Shown: piece by piece, positions 19,980 through 30,924 of the stretch | Layout: each line of letters opens with the position of its first letter | Position numbering within the stretch: position 1 is the stretch's first letter | Assembly (NCBI GenBank): GCA_032209605.1 | Contig: JASFXZ010000010.1 | Span: 13,971,385 to 14,035,384 of the forward strand | Length of the DNA stretch: 64,000 bases | Origin: Mactromeris polynyma | Lineage: Eukaryota > Mollusca > Bivalvia > Venerida > Mactridae | Direction: 5' to 3' | Notes under the pieces: generated by a model | Told to the model about the DNA's origin: nothing | Databases searched by the model: none | Seen by the model: the letters and a program-made list of their open reading frames with translations, nothing else | Made by a program: the position numbers and the translations under genes

Positions 19980-22900
19980 GTAGGTTTAAGACAACCAATC
20001 GTTGCTTAAAAAAACAACACCATTCAAATAGCTTGATACAACTGTCCGGACTCCTGACACACAACGGGAGGTTGATGATGTTGTTTCAATACCGAACGCA
20101 GCACTTAATAGTATCAAATTTATAACGTCGTTGGTTCGAGTCCCGCCTGTGGCCAGGTTGAGCCATGCACTTTATAGTCCTTGAGTTAGGTGAGCGTACT
20201 GGTTAGTCACCCAGAAACCTAGCATCGACAGTGATTGAAATACAAGTTGTAAACTTATTTCACATTCGTTGTAAAATTTGTATATTTTAATTTTGTTAAG
20301 ACTTCTGTAAATCACTTTATTTTCGCGACATTAAATTTTCGCGAAAGTCTAGCCCTGAAGTATTTCGCGAAATGATGAATTCGCGTCTTTCATCCATCGC
20401 GAAATTAAGACGGAAATAGTTTGTGATGTTGTTTGAACATCTATTCACAGATCAAATCGTTATACGCTCACATCGCTTGTATTACATAACAGAGTATACA
20501 CAATTTCGGATATGCACCAAATAATTTCGCTATAATTTTGAATTCGCGAGTCTCTGTTGTCGCGAAAATAAAGCGATTTACAATACTCAGTGCAGACATA
20601 TTTACGAAACTGAATGAAACTATATACTGTACCAATGGTTAGAGCTTTGTTAGAATTAATCTGATCTTCTTGGCATCTATTAGTATACAGTAAAAGTTGA
20701 ATAAAGAGTAAAAAGGTGAAAATAGACTTGAAAAATGTGTTCTTAATTTTGAGGTGGTCTTATTATTGAGGTGGTCTTTAGGGAGATTTAACTGGAAATC
20801 CAAACAAGAAATATCTTGAAAAAAGATGGTTGGTGCAATTTGAAGGTAAAGATTTGTTGTGCAACATAAAAAATGCCGAGATGTTACGATTGCTGTTCAC
20901 TCTAGATCCAAAATGGATTTCGGTAAATTCACCGAAATTCAGTGGATTTCGGTAAGGTAACGTACCCTTGATCGAAAGGTTAACCAATCAGCGTCAATGT
21001 TACAAACTTTGTTCGGTTGAAGAGAAATTGCCTTGGTGGTTAACGTAATATTTGATTGGTTTACACAACACTGAAATGCAAATCGCAAAACCATGTTACT
21101 ACGGCTACGCCGAACAAGATTCGCTCGCGGATATTGAAATAATCATGCATAAAGGCCAGGATAACGTTAATTTTACAAGTTATATGTACCGTTTATCACT
21201 GGTCAGTTTATGAATCAAAATGTTAGCATTTTGTTACCATGACGGCCTAAACAAGCCTAAAACATGTTATTGCACATTTTCATTTATTTATGGTGGGGGT
21301 TCAATTATTCAAATTAGAGTGCACCAAATATTTGCACTAAGACACGAGCGTCCACTGACACCGTTAAAAGATCAGCCATGAAATGTCACCTAACACCAGT
21401 TTAATTGTTTTTTCACCGATTTCCTTTGCATGATCATTTTCTGCTCGAATGGACATTTCCTAAATATCTAAAAAATAAGTGACATTCTATCGGAATATAG
21501 GTATCGGCTTACTGTATCCGAATTCAAGGATTACTTACACATTAGATAATTTCAGTAACAGTTCATTCGATATACTCGTATGTTGTTATAATTAGGTTTA
21601 GGACAAACACGACACTATCTGATCAAGTTCACGTCTATAAACAATTTCTATCGGATTTTTTCTCATTCAGTCGAAAAACCGTGAAATCATGATAAATTAG
21701 TGCATTCTCATTACAACGTACACAATACAGGCGTACTGGTCAAAAGAGCTCACCTGCTATCTTGTACTTTGAGAATCTTCCCTACATTATGATAAAGTGA
21801 TCTGAAGTGATTTTGACAAGTTTATAAAATTATGAACATTGTGTGATAGCTATATTCACATGAAGTATAAATCTTATCATTCTTACTGCAATCAAAATCA
21901 ACAGTAGATGTAACCAGTAGCATTTTGATATAACACTGGGGGTTAGCACTTTTGACCAATACATATTTCAAAAGGGACAGTCGTGAATTGCACCCAGTAA
22001 GATAGCAACAGCGCTGTATTTACCGACAATTCTTACATGCCTTATTTTAAAGCGATCAAGTTATGAATGTCTTCTGCGATAATTTTGAAAGTTCCTTTTC
22101 AGTTGAATTATTATAACACGTGTGAGTTTGCCACTCGCGGAAATATGTTAAGAGTTCATTTCAATCCAAAGACTAATGAAAATAATGCATGTATAGTTAT
22201 GGAGTTTACAACTTAAATTCGATTATTGCCATCATTTCATACAATAATAGACCTCCCTACCGTCTAACCTTTGGGAGATTGTCACGGTTCCTATCCCTTC
22301 ACCCCTTCTAGAGTTCTCTCCCTTCATCCCTTCTAGAGTTCTCTCCCTCTATACCTTCTACAGTATATACAAGGAGTCTAACGCTATATATCCATACTAC
22401 AGAAGGGATAAAGGGAGGTAAATATAGAATGGGTAAAGGGAGATAATTTTGTGGCAGAAATGTGTCACTTTATGTTTCAAGTTTTGAAATGTTGATATTA
22501 ATCATATGAATCGGCGAATTGGTGAAATGAGAGTTAATTCGTTTCCATGTACAAGAACATAGGACAGACAACATTGTTACTTCATTGATCAGGGAAATTT
22601 AAAGACCACCTCAAAATTAAGACCACCGTGTTAGTAAGATTATATACTCATGGACCAGTTTTCAATTCTGATTCCAAGTCAATAATCTTACCACCACATC
22701 AATAAGATCGACATTCAAAGAAAACTGTTGGTCTCATTACTGAGCTTTCTGTTTATTTTTAATAAATTAACAATCCAAACAATGTTTGTGCAGCAACTTA
22801 AACTGTTGTTATTTCAGGGTGACGCAAGCCCGCGGACAGAAATGGCAAGTCCTACACTTCCGTCCGTGAAGTTCTCGTATAGTCACGCACCAGACGAGTA

Positions 22901-23417
22901 TACGCCGATATCACGTCAACAAACACGAAGTAAAAGTGACAGAAGCCGCGATGGAATTGTCCGAACCAAAACCACTCTGCCACCTTCACCAAATGGCGTG
23001 GTTGTGCAAAATGGGATGGATATTCACCAAGCTTATAAACGTAGAACTTCCGCCATGCGCGCGATTGAAAACAATATGACGTCACACGCTGAGCAAGCGG
23101 AAGTGAATGACAACAAGGATTTAACGCGAAAGAGTTCAAAACTAGCTAGAGAAATATACGAAAAGTACAATATGAAATCGAAAACGCACAATAATCTTCC
23201 TGGACGTAACACGGTGAACGGTTTTGAGCAATATGCAATGCCATGGAGAAATAAAACATTCCTTTCTTTGCCATTAAGATTTAATGGAACTTTACAGCAG
23301 AGGACTGATAGATTAACAAGACAAAAGACATACTATCCGGGTGTGAGAAATGATGTTGATTATACGTATGATGACTTGAACTTCACAAACGATTGGAAAG
23401 ATGAGCATAACTGGTGA
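19776..23417 (+). CDS. Gene 2: two-exon gene for a 267-residue basic protein of unknown function
   Basis: Exons 19776-19979 and 22818-23417 join in phase 0 (CTGCGCTG|gtaggt and ttatttcag|GGTGAC), giving 267 residues and a TGA stop. An in-frame TAA lies 12 nt before the ATG, so this start is the first possible in this exon; non-coding 5' exons may exist upstream. There is no signal peptide or membrane segment, so an intracellular protein is likely. Residues 14-45 look helical (STKRKFIENWRQNVSVFMEN). The middle is basic, Ser-rich and probably disordered (RQQTRSKSDRSRD). A helical stretch follows (KLAREIYEKYNMK), and the C-terminus is aromatic and acidic (YYPGVRNDVDYTYDDLNF). I recognise no domain. 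No canonical AATAAA lies within about 250 bp after the stop. Confidence 0.72.
20085..20290 (+). mobile_element. SINE family S2, copy 1
   Basis: It has the B-box-like GGTTCGAGTCCCGCC, then GTACTGGTTAGTCACCCAG, GACAGTGATTGAAATAC and AGTTGTAAACTTATTTCAC. The tail is shared with the copies at 25,905, 43,735 and 47,590. It lies in the intron of gene 2. Confidence 0.65.
20687..20793. mobile_element. MITE family A, copy 7
   Basis: Carries CAGTAAAAGTTGAATAAAG, GACTTGAAAAATGTGTTC and TGAGGTGGTCTTATTATTG. It is the right half of the family with a decayed left end, in the intron of gene 2. Confidence 0.65.
20803..21112. repeat. Interspersed repeat R1, copy 1
   Basis: AAGATTTGTTGTGCAACAT, TGCCGAGATGTTACGATTGC, CACCGAAATTCAGTGG and TTTGATTGGTTTACACAACA occur in the same order in the copy at 59,089. 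No TIR or tRNA head was found. It contains a short palindrome, CACCGAAATTC with GATTTCGGTAA. Confidence 0.78.
21734..21963. mobile_element. MITE family D, copy 1
   Basis: Left TACTGGTCAAAAGAGCTCAC and right GTTAGCACTTTTGACCAATA are inverted. The body has GAATCTTCC and AAGTGATCTGAAGTG. It lies in the intron of gene 2. Confidence 0.7.
22262..22445. mobile_element. Foldback family P, copy 1
   Basis: The left arm is GGGAGATTGTCACGG then TATCCCTTC units. The right arm is ACAGAAGGGATAAAGGGAGG, repeated. The arms are made of a roughly 26-nt sub-unit (CTCTCCCTTTATCCCTTCTA type) present more than once per arm. It lies in the intron of gene 2. Confidence 0.7.
22598..22735. mobile_element. MITE family A, copy 8 (decayed)
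   Basis: AAAGACCACCTCAAAATTAA and CATGGACCAGTTTTCAATTC are family motifs. The TIRs are lost. It ends about 80 nt before gene 2 exon 2. Confidence 0.5.
22818..23417 (+). CDS. Gene 2 exon 2 (terminal)
   Basis: The acceptor tgttatttcag has a good pyrimidine run. The frame stays open for 199 codons and ends NFTNDWKDEHNW. The open frame extends upstream of the acceptor, but that part is low-complexity AT-rich intron, so the splice site was preferred. Confidence 0.75.
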   Translation, partial: GDASPRTEMASPTLPSVKFSYSHAPDEYTPISRQQTRSKSDRSRDGIVRTKTTLPPSPNGVVVQNGMDIHQAYKRRTSAMRAIENNMTSHAEQAEVNDNKDLTRKSSKLAREIYEKYNMKSKTHNNLPGRNTVNGFEQYAMPWRNKTFLSLPLRFNGTLQQRTDRLTRQKTYYPGVRNDVDYTYDDLNFTNDWKDEHNW

Positions 23418-23670
23418 TGGAACTATTTGATTACAAATAACTTTCTTGCAACTCACAATGCAGTTTCTGTTTCAAATATTTGCCGTAGAGTTTTTGTCCG
23501 TGCTTTTCGCTCATTTAAACACCTTGGCATACACGTGAACTTTGGAGTCGTAATTTCAAACTCGATTTTGTAAGTCGTACAATGGTGTTGAACAAACAGT
23601 TTTATTAACGATCAAGATATAATATAATGAATGCTGTAAAAATAAGTTTTAAGATAATGTACGAAAGTAT

Positions 23671-24230
23671 AGGAAAGTATGGTGACATATTTCTGCCACC
23701 AGTTAACTACTTAATTAACTAGATAACTGTTTGGTTATCAAGTAAGGGAAACTAGATAACTACTTAATTAACTAAATAATTAATGGTTAGCTAGATAAGT
23801 ATCGGGATAAATTTTCATACCAGATAAATATCTGAACACGAAAATGTGTCTGATAGTGCCCACAATTGCCACCACTTACCCACTTAAAGCCAGTACGGAC
23901 AATCTATTTTAGATAAGTGTTAAGTAGGTAACGCGATAAATATCTAGTTAACTACATACTTATCTAGTTGATTAAGTGGTTAACGAGATAAGTATCTAGT
24001 TAACGACATAATTATCTAGTTAACTAGCTAGGTGACGCATTAGCTACAACATATTAGTTAACTGTTAAGTAGTTAACGCGATAAGTATCTACATGTACTA
24101 CATACTTTTCTAGTTAATTAAGTGGTTAACAAGTTAAGTAACCAAGATATCTAGTTAACGTGATAACCAGATAATTATCTAGTTAATTAAGTAGTTAACT
24201 GGTGGCAGAAATATGCCACCATAGGAAAGT
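23671..24230. mobile_element. Foldback MITE F with 8-bp target duplication
   Basis: AGGAAAGT lies on both sides (23,671-23,678 and 24,223-24,230). The element at 23,679-24,222 starts ATGGTGACATATTTCTGCC and ends with the inverse. The 22-bp tip is itself a small hairpin (GGTGGCA and TGCCACC). The 544-bp body is full of TTAACTAGATAA-type motifs. An 8-bp duplication fits hAT and a few other DNA superfamilies. It begins about 260 bp 3' of the gene 2 stop. Confidence 0.82.
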
Positions 24231-24361
24231 CAGTTTACTTACGTACATGTAAATGTTTGTCTTCGTTTAGAATCTTTGAGGAACTCATACTGTGTCTTCA
24301 GTTTCGATCTTACAGCTAAGATAATGTTTTAGTGCATTTCTGCACGATATTTGGTGCAAAT

Positions 24362-24430
24362 GTTGTTATTGTTGTTGTTGTGTATTAGGTCATATTTTGT
24401 TGTTGTTGTTGTTGATTTGTTTTATTGTTG
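24362..24430. repeat. Imperfect GTT microsatellite
   Basis: Two clusters of TTGTTGTTGTTG separated by about 25 bp. Confidence 0.75.
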
Positions 24431-24694
24431 TGTCTTTTCGAATGATTTTTTTCGCAAAATCGCAAAATCATTGCCAAGACTGACTTAAAATAAGCATTAA
24501 TATGGGTTTTTCAAAAATGTTTTGTGATAAATGAATATAACAGTAGTAGTTGATAAATGAGTTTTCTTTGAAGAATAATTATCTCTAGTGTGCTTTCCTA
24601 AGAATTTTACGGCTGCTAATAAGAACATTTTTAGACTTTGACTGTCGTGGTACGCCACAGCGTGAAATCATGAATTTAACAAAAATGTTCATAT

Positions 24695-25113
24695 ACACTA
24701 AAACTTCTCTTCAAGAACACCTCCAATTTTAGACCACCATAAGGAAAAAAACACCGTTTTTTCACGCATTTTTTTTAATGTTTTCCTATGGTTTTCCGCG
24801 GAATAACGGTAAATTATTATCCGATAATTTACAATGAAATTATAAGTGCTATAATGACGTCATATAAGTGACGTCATGTAAAATATTAGGCATTCAACGG
24901 TGATATTTGATGGAATTAGCGAGTAAAAAAATGAAGCATGAAATAAATAGTATACTCGTATGTTTCGGTGTAACCTTGTGATCTTCTGACTTAAAGTTTA
25001 ACAGCTTTAGACTGTGACAAGTTTGTGCTTCAATATTTAACTCGATAATCAGTCCACCTCACGACAAACGTTCTTCAGTATCAAAGATGGTCTTAATGTT
25101 GAGGTTTTACTGT
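24695..25113. mobile_element. MITE family A, copy 9 (split or interrupted)
   Basis: A left end (CACTAAAACTTCTCTTCAAG, then TTTTAGACCACC) and a right end (GATGGTCTTAATGTTGAGG, TTTTACTG) are separated by about 290 bp of other sequence. This may be one element with an insertion or two fragments. Confidence 0.45.
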
Positions 25114-25289
25114 GTCATTGGACAGTTGCTAGTTTGTCTTAAGCAACACGAAAGAAATGGAAATTCTGTTAAAACAGATGAATTTAGAGAGATGAATTTA
25201 TGACGGTTTGATATTTTGGAAGAGAAAAGGGAAACTTTCCATAGGTTTTCGTTCTTACTCTATTTCAATGTGTTGAATTATTTATTGAT

Positions 25290-25440
25290 ATGTTGTTTAT
25301 TTATTAAGCATTATTTATTTGTTTAATTTATTTATTAAAGAATAATTTATTTATTTGTTTAATTTATTTATTAAAGAATAATTTATTTATTTGTTTAATT
25401 TATTTATTAAAGAATAATTTATTTATTTGTTTAATTTATC
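25290..25440. repeat. AT-rich tandem repeat (about 35-bp unit, 3-4 copies)
   Basis: TTATTTATTTGTTTAATTTA then TTTATTAAAGAATAA, repeated head to tail. Confidence 0.8.
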
Positions 25441-25609
25441 TACAATTTATAACTTGTTAGTTATTTATTATACTATTTCATGTTTGTTCGTGTTTAAAAC
25501 AAAATGTCGATTGGACAATAAATACATACATACTTATCAGCTCGTATTTTCCATTATAATTCTTTGAAAAAAGCATTTAAACTTTTGAAATGTTTTTAAT
25601 ACATAAAAC

Positions 25610-25666
25610 CACAGGAGATTACCACGAGTTCTCTCCCCTTCAATATTCCTTCTATACTATATTTTC
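25610..25666. mobile_element. Foldback family P, copy 2 (one arm only)
   Basis: CACAGGAGATTACCACGAG, then TTCTCTCCCCTTC and CCTTCTATACTATA. The second arm is missing. Confidence 0.55.
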
Positions 25667-25904
25667 TTAGACCACGCTCACCGCAATCCGTCCAATCAGC
25701 GGCCTCCATTTCAACCGTCTATATCGTTGTAGTGCACGTGGTCTAAGATAGACAGTCCCATAGCATTGTCTGCACTATCAATTATACTACATAAGGAAAA
25801 TAGAGGAGAGAGAAAAACCGAAGGTTTCTGTTAGTGACTGGAATTAAAATAAAATTTAAGTTAAACGAAACGGTATCATTTTTTTGTCGTCGGTTTCCAG
25901 AATA

Positions 25905-26085
25905 AGTTACTAATTTAGGCGGCACAAGTTGAGTGTATGACCCATGATCAGAAGGTCCTAGGTTTGAATCTTGCCTTGGGCGAGGTAGAACCGCGAAAGT
26001 CACACATTCTAAGTTAGGAGTGAGTACTCGTTAGTAACACAGGAAGTGGACATCGAGTATGTTGTAAACTTGTTTCACAATCAAA
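25905..26085 (+). mobile_element. SINE family S2, copy 2
   Basis: The B-box region is GGTTTGAATCTTGCC. The tail is GTTAGTAACACAGGAAGTGG then ATGTTGTAAACTTGTTTCAC, matching copy 1. The tRNA-like head is more degenerate than the tail. Confidence 0.65.
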
Positions 26086-26555
26086 ATAAAGCAACCGAAG
26101 TAAAGTAAAGTGACGCAAAGCGACATTTCTCGACCTTGACATACATATTAAGTCATATTCCTTCTAAAGTGTTATTGTTCTGAAATTGAACACATGTGAA
26201 CATTTTAAACTCTAAAGGTTCATAAACCCGAGTAATCAATCCATTCTTTCAAACAAAGTAGGCAAACAAAACAAATTAATGCGACAATGTTCGGATAACA
26301 ATATTCGGACAATGTTTAAACAATATGACCTTAATTATTTAAATGGAGTATGTGTCAGAATGTCCCATTAAACGACATTATAGTAAGTATAGACTATGTA
26401 ATTAAAATTTGTAAAACAACACATACCGTTTAATGAGATCTTTATAATCTATGAAATATGATACAGTATTTTCGTCACTTTAAGTGTTCGTTTCGGAACA
26501 TACGACCTGAGATAGGATCGGTTCACTGAGTCGTGAAAGACAATGGATATCAATT

Positions 26556-26892
26556 AACCTTAGGCTTAAAAAAAAATTGTTTACGGTTTCATGCCCCAAA
26601 AAATAGCTTTCAAACGAAGCAAATTAAACATATATTTTAATGAATATATGTTAAAAGACAAATCCCCTTTCCCTTTTAACATGGATAATGTTTAATCAAG
26701 GGGAATATAATTCTCTGTAGTTGGAATACTCGTAAAGCGTCTAATAACTGGGCAAAAATATGAACCTAAAGAAAAATTCACACAGAAATTTTACCAAAAA
26801 GAAAAAATAATGTTGATACGCGAAACAATGTTCGAGGGTCGGGGCAAATAATGGGGTAGGTCGGTAAACTTGAAACAAACATTTTTAAACGA
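26556..26892. repeat. Interspersed repeat R2, copy 1
   Basis: TTTCAAACGAAGCAAATTAA, ATATGTTAAAAGACAAAT and CGTAAAGCGTCTAATAACTG, then GGGTCGGGGCAAA and TGAAACAAACAT, in the same order as at 48,346. Confidence 0.75.
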
Positions 26893-27299
26893 TTGTATTA
26901 AGTCCAAAATATTTATATGGAAGATCAAGGTCACTCTATATGTTATAGCGGTGCGAGGATAGCACAACCTTCGATATACGGCAAACGGACACTGCAAGTA
27001 ATGGCCGCGTCGGGCAAGTACAACTTACATACCATGTTGGTATCCTGGAAGAAGTTGTCCGTAATCGGCGACGAGAAGGAATAGTTCATATTTTTTATTT
27101 TACATTTTTTTGTGTTTCTTATAAACTTGGTGATAAGAAACAATACGGTTCACACAAGGCATGGAGACGTTTATTTCTTGATATACATGTGTGATTATAT
27201 GTAAATATTACACATGCTCAATGAAGTAATATTGACAAACTATTTACATACAGGTACAGTTAATATATATACACAAGAGCGCAAAAATGTGAAATCTGA

Positions 27300-27466
27300 G
27301 CACAGGAGATTGTCACGAGTTCTCTCCCTTTATCCCTTCTATAGTTCTCTCCCTTTATTCCTTTTATAGTTACAAGGAGCTTAATGCTATATACTATAGA
27401 AGGGTTAAAAAGGGCAGAACTCTAGAAGGGATAAAGGGAGATAACTCGTGACAATCTCACGTGATC
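27300..27466. mobile_element. Foldback family P, copy 3 (complete)
   Basis: Left CACAGGAGATTGTCACGAG and right ACTCGTGACAATCTCACGTG. Two CTCTCCCTTTATCCCTTCTA-type units in the left arm are mirrored in the right. Confidence 0.78.
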
Positions 27467-28165
27467 TGAGCAATTTCTGAGCAGGCTGGTCCCGCGCTAA
27501 ACAAAACTTGTATGTTCAAAATTCACATTTTGCATGGGATGACGTTGAGGATATTTTCTCAAATGATATTTGACGGCAGTAAATAACAAAGAAATCGTCA
27601 GAGAATTATAATACTAAATTCCGGGTAGTTTTATGCCAAACAAATGATTTTTCAAGGATGGCCTTATATATAAACGATTATTTTGGTAACATATAATTTG
27701 CATAGTACTATATATCACTACGCAGATTGTTTCAAGAACTTATTGTCCTTGGCGTAGTTCGGTTATTTCCGAATAAAAGCCGCATTCAATTCAATGTCAG
27801 TAAAATATATCGGAACAGCAGAAACGCAGATGCTATCCAAGAAAAAATATTGTGCGGTGCCCCAAACAATAACGTTATAGTTACAAACATGACTATAAAT
27901 AGATTTAGGGAGAGTCAACACCAAACTCAGGGTGTGCCATAAGTTTCTTATGCGTCAATATAAACCTCATTTTTTCCATCTCATTTCTTACCAGTAGACA
28001 TAATGCTATTATGATCTATGTCGCTTTTATAAGTTATTTTTCCTCCATGTTTACTGGTCAAATGAAACACGGGTAAAGTACTGTATTGTCATTTTACATT
28101 AAATGGATCCGTCCCGCTGTTTGCGCGGGAATCATGTTATTGTTGGGGAACAATGGTTTTGAGCA

Positions 28166-28324
28166 TAGGAGATTGTCACGCGTTATCTCCCTTTATCCCT
28201 TCTATAGTAAATGTGTACATGTATATAGTACAAGGAATCTAACGCTACATAAACATATAGAAGGGATACAGGGAGAGAACTCTATAAGGAATAAAGACAG
28301 AGAAGTCGTGATAATCTCCTGTGG
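28166..28324. mobile_element. Foldback family P, copy 4 (complete)
   Basis: Left ATAGGAGATTGTCACGCG and right TCGTGATAATCTCCTGTG, with mirrored CCCTTTATCCCTTCTATAG and TATAGAAGGGATACAGGG. Confidence 0.76.
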
Positions 28325-28470
28325 TCTTGTGTTTACGTATAACAACACAATCCGGAATAAACCGTTCTGAAAATACATGAATATATCAAAATATAGTTGC
28401 ATTTTATAAGTAAAGGAAAGCTTATTGTTCTGAAGTACGAAGTCTTTGAACATAACAGACAACATAATAA

Positions 28471-28797
28471 ATAAGAGGGCCGTGATGGCCCAGGCTCACT
28501 CACATGAGTACCACTGCTCAATATGGCCTGATGGTAAACATTTACATTGTTATTATATCTGGTGTCAATACAAACAAGTTTTTCATAAGCTTTTATATAG
28601 AATGTTAGTTTGTTACCCCTAGTGACTCAGCTTAGAAGTTGGCCTTGATTTCATAGAGACAAACATTCTGACACAGTTTCATGAAGGTCTTCTCACAAGC
28701 TGTTGACGACTGACGGTTGACGACGAACGACGGACACAGGGCGATCACAGAATCTCACCCTTGAGCACTTTGTGCTTAGGTTAGCTAATCTCGAGCT
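28471..28797. repeat. Interspersed repeat R3 (bivalve-type, GAGCACTTTGTGC end)
   Basis: Begins GGGCCGTGATGGCCCAGGCT and ends CCTTGAGCACTTTGTGCTTA, GGTTAGCTAA. Inside it has CTGACGGTTGACGACGAACG and ACGGACACAGGGCGATCAC. From memory, very similar elements are abundant in bivalve genomes; this is the main lineage clue. Confidence 0.6.
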
Positions 28798-29601
28798 ATT
28801 TTGACGTTTATTAATATACATTTACGGTTTATATTTTCGTTACGGAATCAAATCAGGGACCGTGGCACCGTCCTATAAACGCAATCAAACCCCCCGCACA
28901 ATATATAAAGTTAAGATACTTCTAAGGTAACGAAATGGCAAAAATAAAAGCAAATTGTGGACAACTCAGTCACTGAATTATGTGAATTAAATAACAAAAC
29001 CATTATGATAATTTAAAAAACTGTTTACTCTATATTTCTATAGCCACAAATTGAGCGGACTGACAAATCGATACCGCCGAGAACGTTTTTTCAAGGGATA
29101 CAATTTCAACAATAAGCCAGCGATGCTTGGGATTTCTGGCAATGTTATCGAATTTCGTATTTGCATTATGTTTCCACATGGACTAAGTATAAGGCCACTT
29201 CAAACATATAATGTACATACCACCTTTAGCCATTGAACAAGTCATACAGTATAAACTCTAAAACTACACACACTTATGAACACATCTTATAGATCTTTGC
29301 ACACACGAATGTTTTAATATTTTAATATCACAGACACAGCAACATTAAAACCTCGTCCTTATTCACAAATACTCTGTCAAGAGTACTCTTTGCTGCGAGA
29401 AAATGTTGTAGTTGACGTCAAATTTGACTCTCTAGAATCATTCAATGAAACTTTGCTTATTCTGTCGGTTCTGAGGGCGCTTGAGAGGTCGGTCGTTCTT
29501 CTATCGAAACTAACTTGTGGTCTTCGGAACTGAAATGCGAGAACAATAATACAACCCTGTTTACGCTTGAATCTTTGGCATTGTTGGCAATGCAATTGCA
29601 A

Positions 29602-29772
29602 GTACAATCGGACCTCGTTCATTCGAATACATCGGGTCGGAAATTTTATTTCGAATTATACATGGTTTCGAATAGCAAATTCAAATTCGACACATCCGGG
29701 GACCTGATGTTTATTTCGGATGAAACCAAGTATTCGGCTTGAAGTTTGTAAAATGAACGAGGTGCAATGGTA
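29602..29772. mobile_element. MITE family B, copy 4
   Basis: The left end is CAATCGGACCTCGTTCATTC, the core GGACCTGATGTTTATTTCGG, and the right end AAAATGAACGAGGTGCAATG. Slightly decayed. Confidence 0.65.
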
Positions 29773-29797
29773 ACTGCATACGCATTTTGCATTACAG

Positions 29798-29895
29798 AAT
29801 AACTTTACTTTAAGACTACCTAATGATTAAGACCATCTCACTAATAAGTCGGACTTTCTTCAGAACCAATGGTGATATTATTATTGATATGTAAA
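29798..29895. mobile_element. MITE family A, copy 10 (decayed)
   Basis: TTAAGACTACCTAATGATTA, CACTAATAAGTCGG and CAATGGTGATATTATTATTG mark a degraded copy next to a family B element. Confidence 0.5.
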
Positions 29896-30145
29896 CACGT
29901 GATACCGAACAACATAATGATATAATCCGTCAAATGAAAGCAAACATGGTCAACATATGAATTAAGAGGCCTTCGTGATGTTGCCTTCTTGATGGATTCT
30001 TGCATTTGAACAAAATATTATATTTCTTCAACCAATAGTTAGTAACTTTTAGTATACGCAGACTCAGCAACAGATTATAAAGCAAAGACTTCGAAGCCAG
30101 CAATGCATAAACATTCCAAGAAACAGAACTGCGAACATACATGTA

Positions 30146-30249
30146 CAGTAAAACCTCACTTAAAGACAACCTCGATAATAAGACCGCCTCAATATCAAGA
30201 CAAGTTTTCAAGGGTCCCAATGGTGGTCTTATTATTGAGTTTTCACTGT
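30146..30249. mobile_element. MITE family A, copy 11
   Basis: Begins CAGTAAAACCTCACTTAAAG and ends TTATTGAGTTTTCACTG. A short form like the copy at 13,517. Confidence 0.75.
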
Positions 30250-30364
30250 ATCTACAGATATCTGTATGCAATCTACCAAAAATAGTCCACACCAAACCAA
30301 CGAGAATTTTCTTGGTATATATGGTTGTGTCAAAATTTGCAGTGGTTAGTATTAATAATTATAA

Positions 30365-30820
30365 TTAGTAGTATATGCTTATAAGTGGAAAATTGATACT
30401 GTTGGAGTAGAGATGTTGTTGCTCAAGAAAGGTTAAATTAGTAGTATATGCTTATAAATGGAAAATTGATACTGTTGGAGTAGAGAGGTTGTTGCTCTAG
30501 AAAGCTTAGATTGGTAGTATATGCTTATAAGTGGAAAATTGATACTGTTGGAGTAGAGAGGTTGTTGCTCTAGAAAGGTTAAATTAGTAGTATATGCTTA
30601 TAAGTGGAAAATTGATACTGTTGGAGTAGAGAGGTTGTTGCTCTAGAAAGGTTAGATTGGTAGTATATGCTTATTAGTGGAAAATTGATACTGTTGGAGT
30701 AGAGAGGTTGTTGCTCTAGAAAGGTTAAATTAGTAGTATATGCTTATAAGTGGAAAATTGATACTGTCGTTGAAGAGAGATTGCTGCTGAAGAGAGGGCC
30801 GCTCCGGAGAGGTTGCACTG
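30365..30820. repeat. Tandem array T3 (73-bp unit, about 5.7 copies) ending in a family C MITE terminus
   Basis: The unit holds TTAGTAGTATATGCTTATAA, GTGGAAAATTGATACTG and GAGAGGTTGTTGCTCTAG. The array ends in GGCCGCTCCGGAGAGGTTGC, ACTGTA, the right end of family C. The unit matches the inside of the family C copy at 43,391. Confidence 0.85.
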
Positions 30821-30924
30821 TATATAATCATATGTAGAATAGAAGAATACTCCATAAGTGACAACTAGAAGACTCATCATATGAGCAACATATGCTTTAT
30901 ATGATTTTATGTAAGAAAGATTAG

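Noticed and set aside
22728..22817. Upstream extension of the gene 2 exon 2 frame to 22,728
   Set aside because: The segment is AT-rich intron next to a MITE remnant, followed by a strong acceptor that matches the phase of exon 1.
26943..27143. Minus-strand segment MNYSFSSPITDNFFQDTNM with a gtatgt donor as a possible gene 3 tail exon
   Set aside because: No acceptor in the right phase: the available AG gives stop codons in phase 0 and 1. It is also 8 kb away from the last secure exon.
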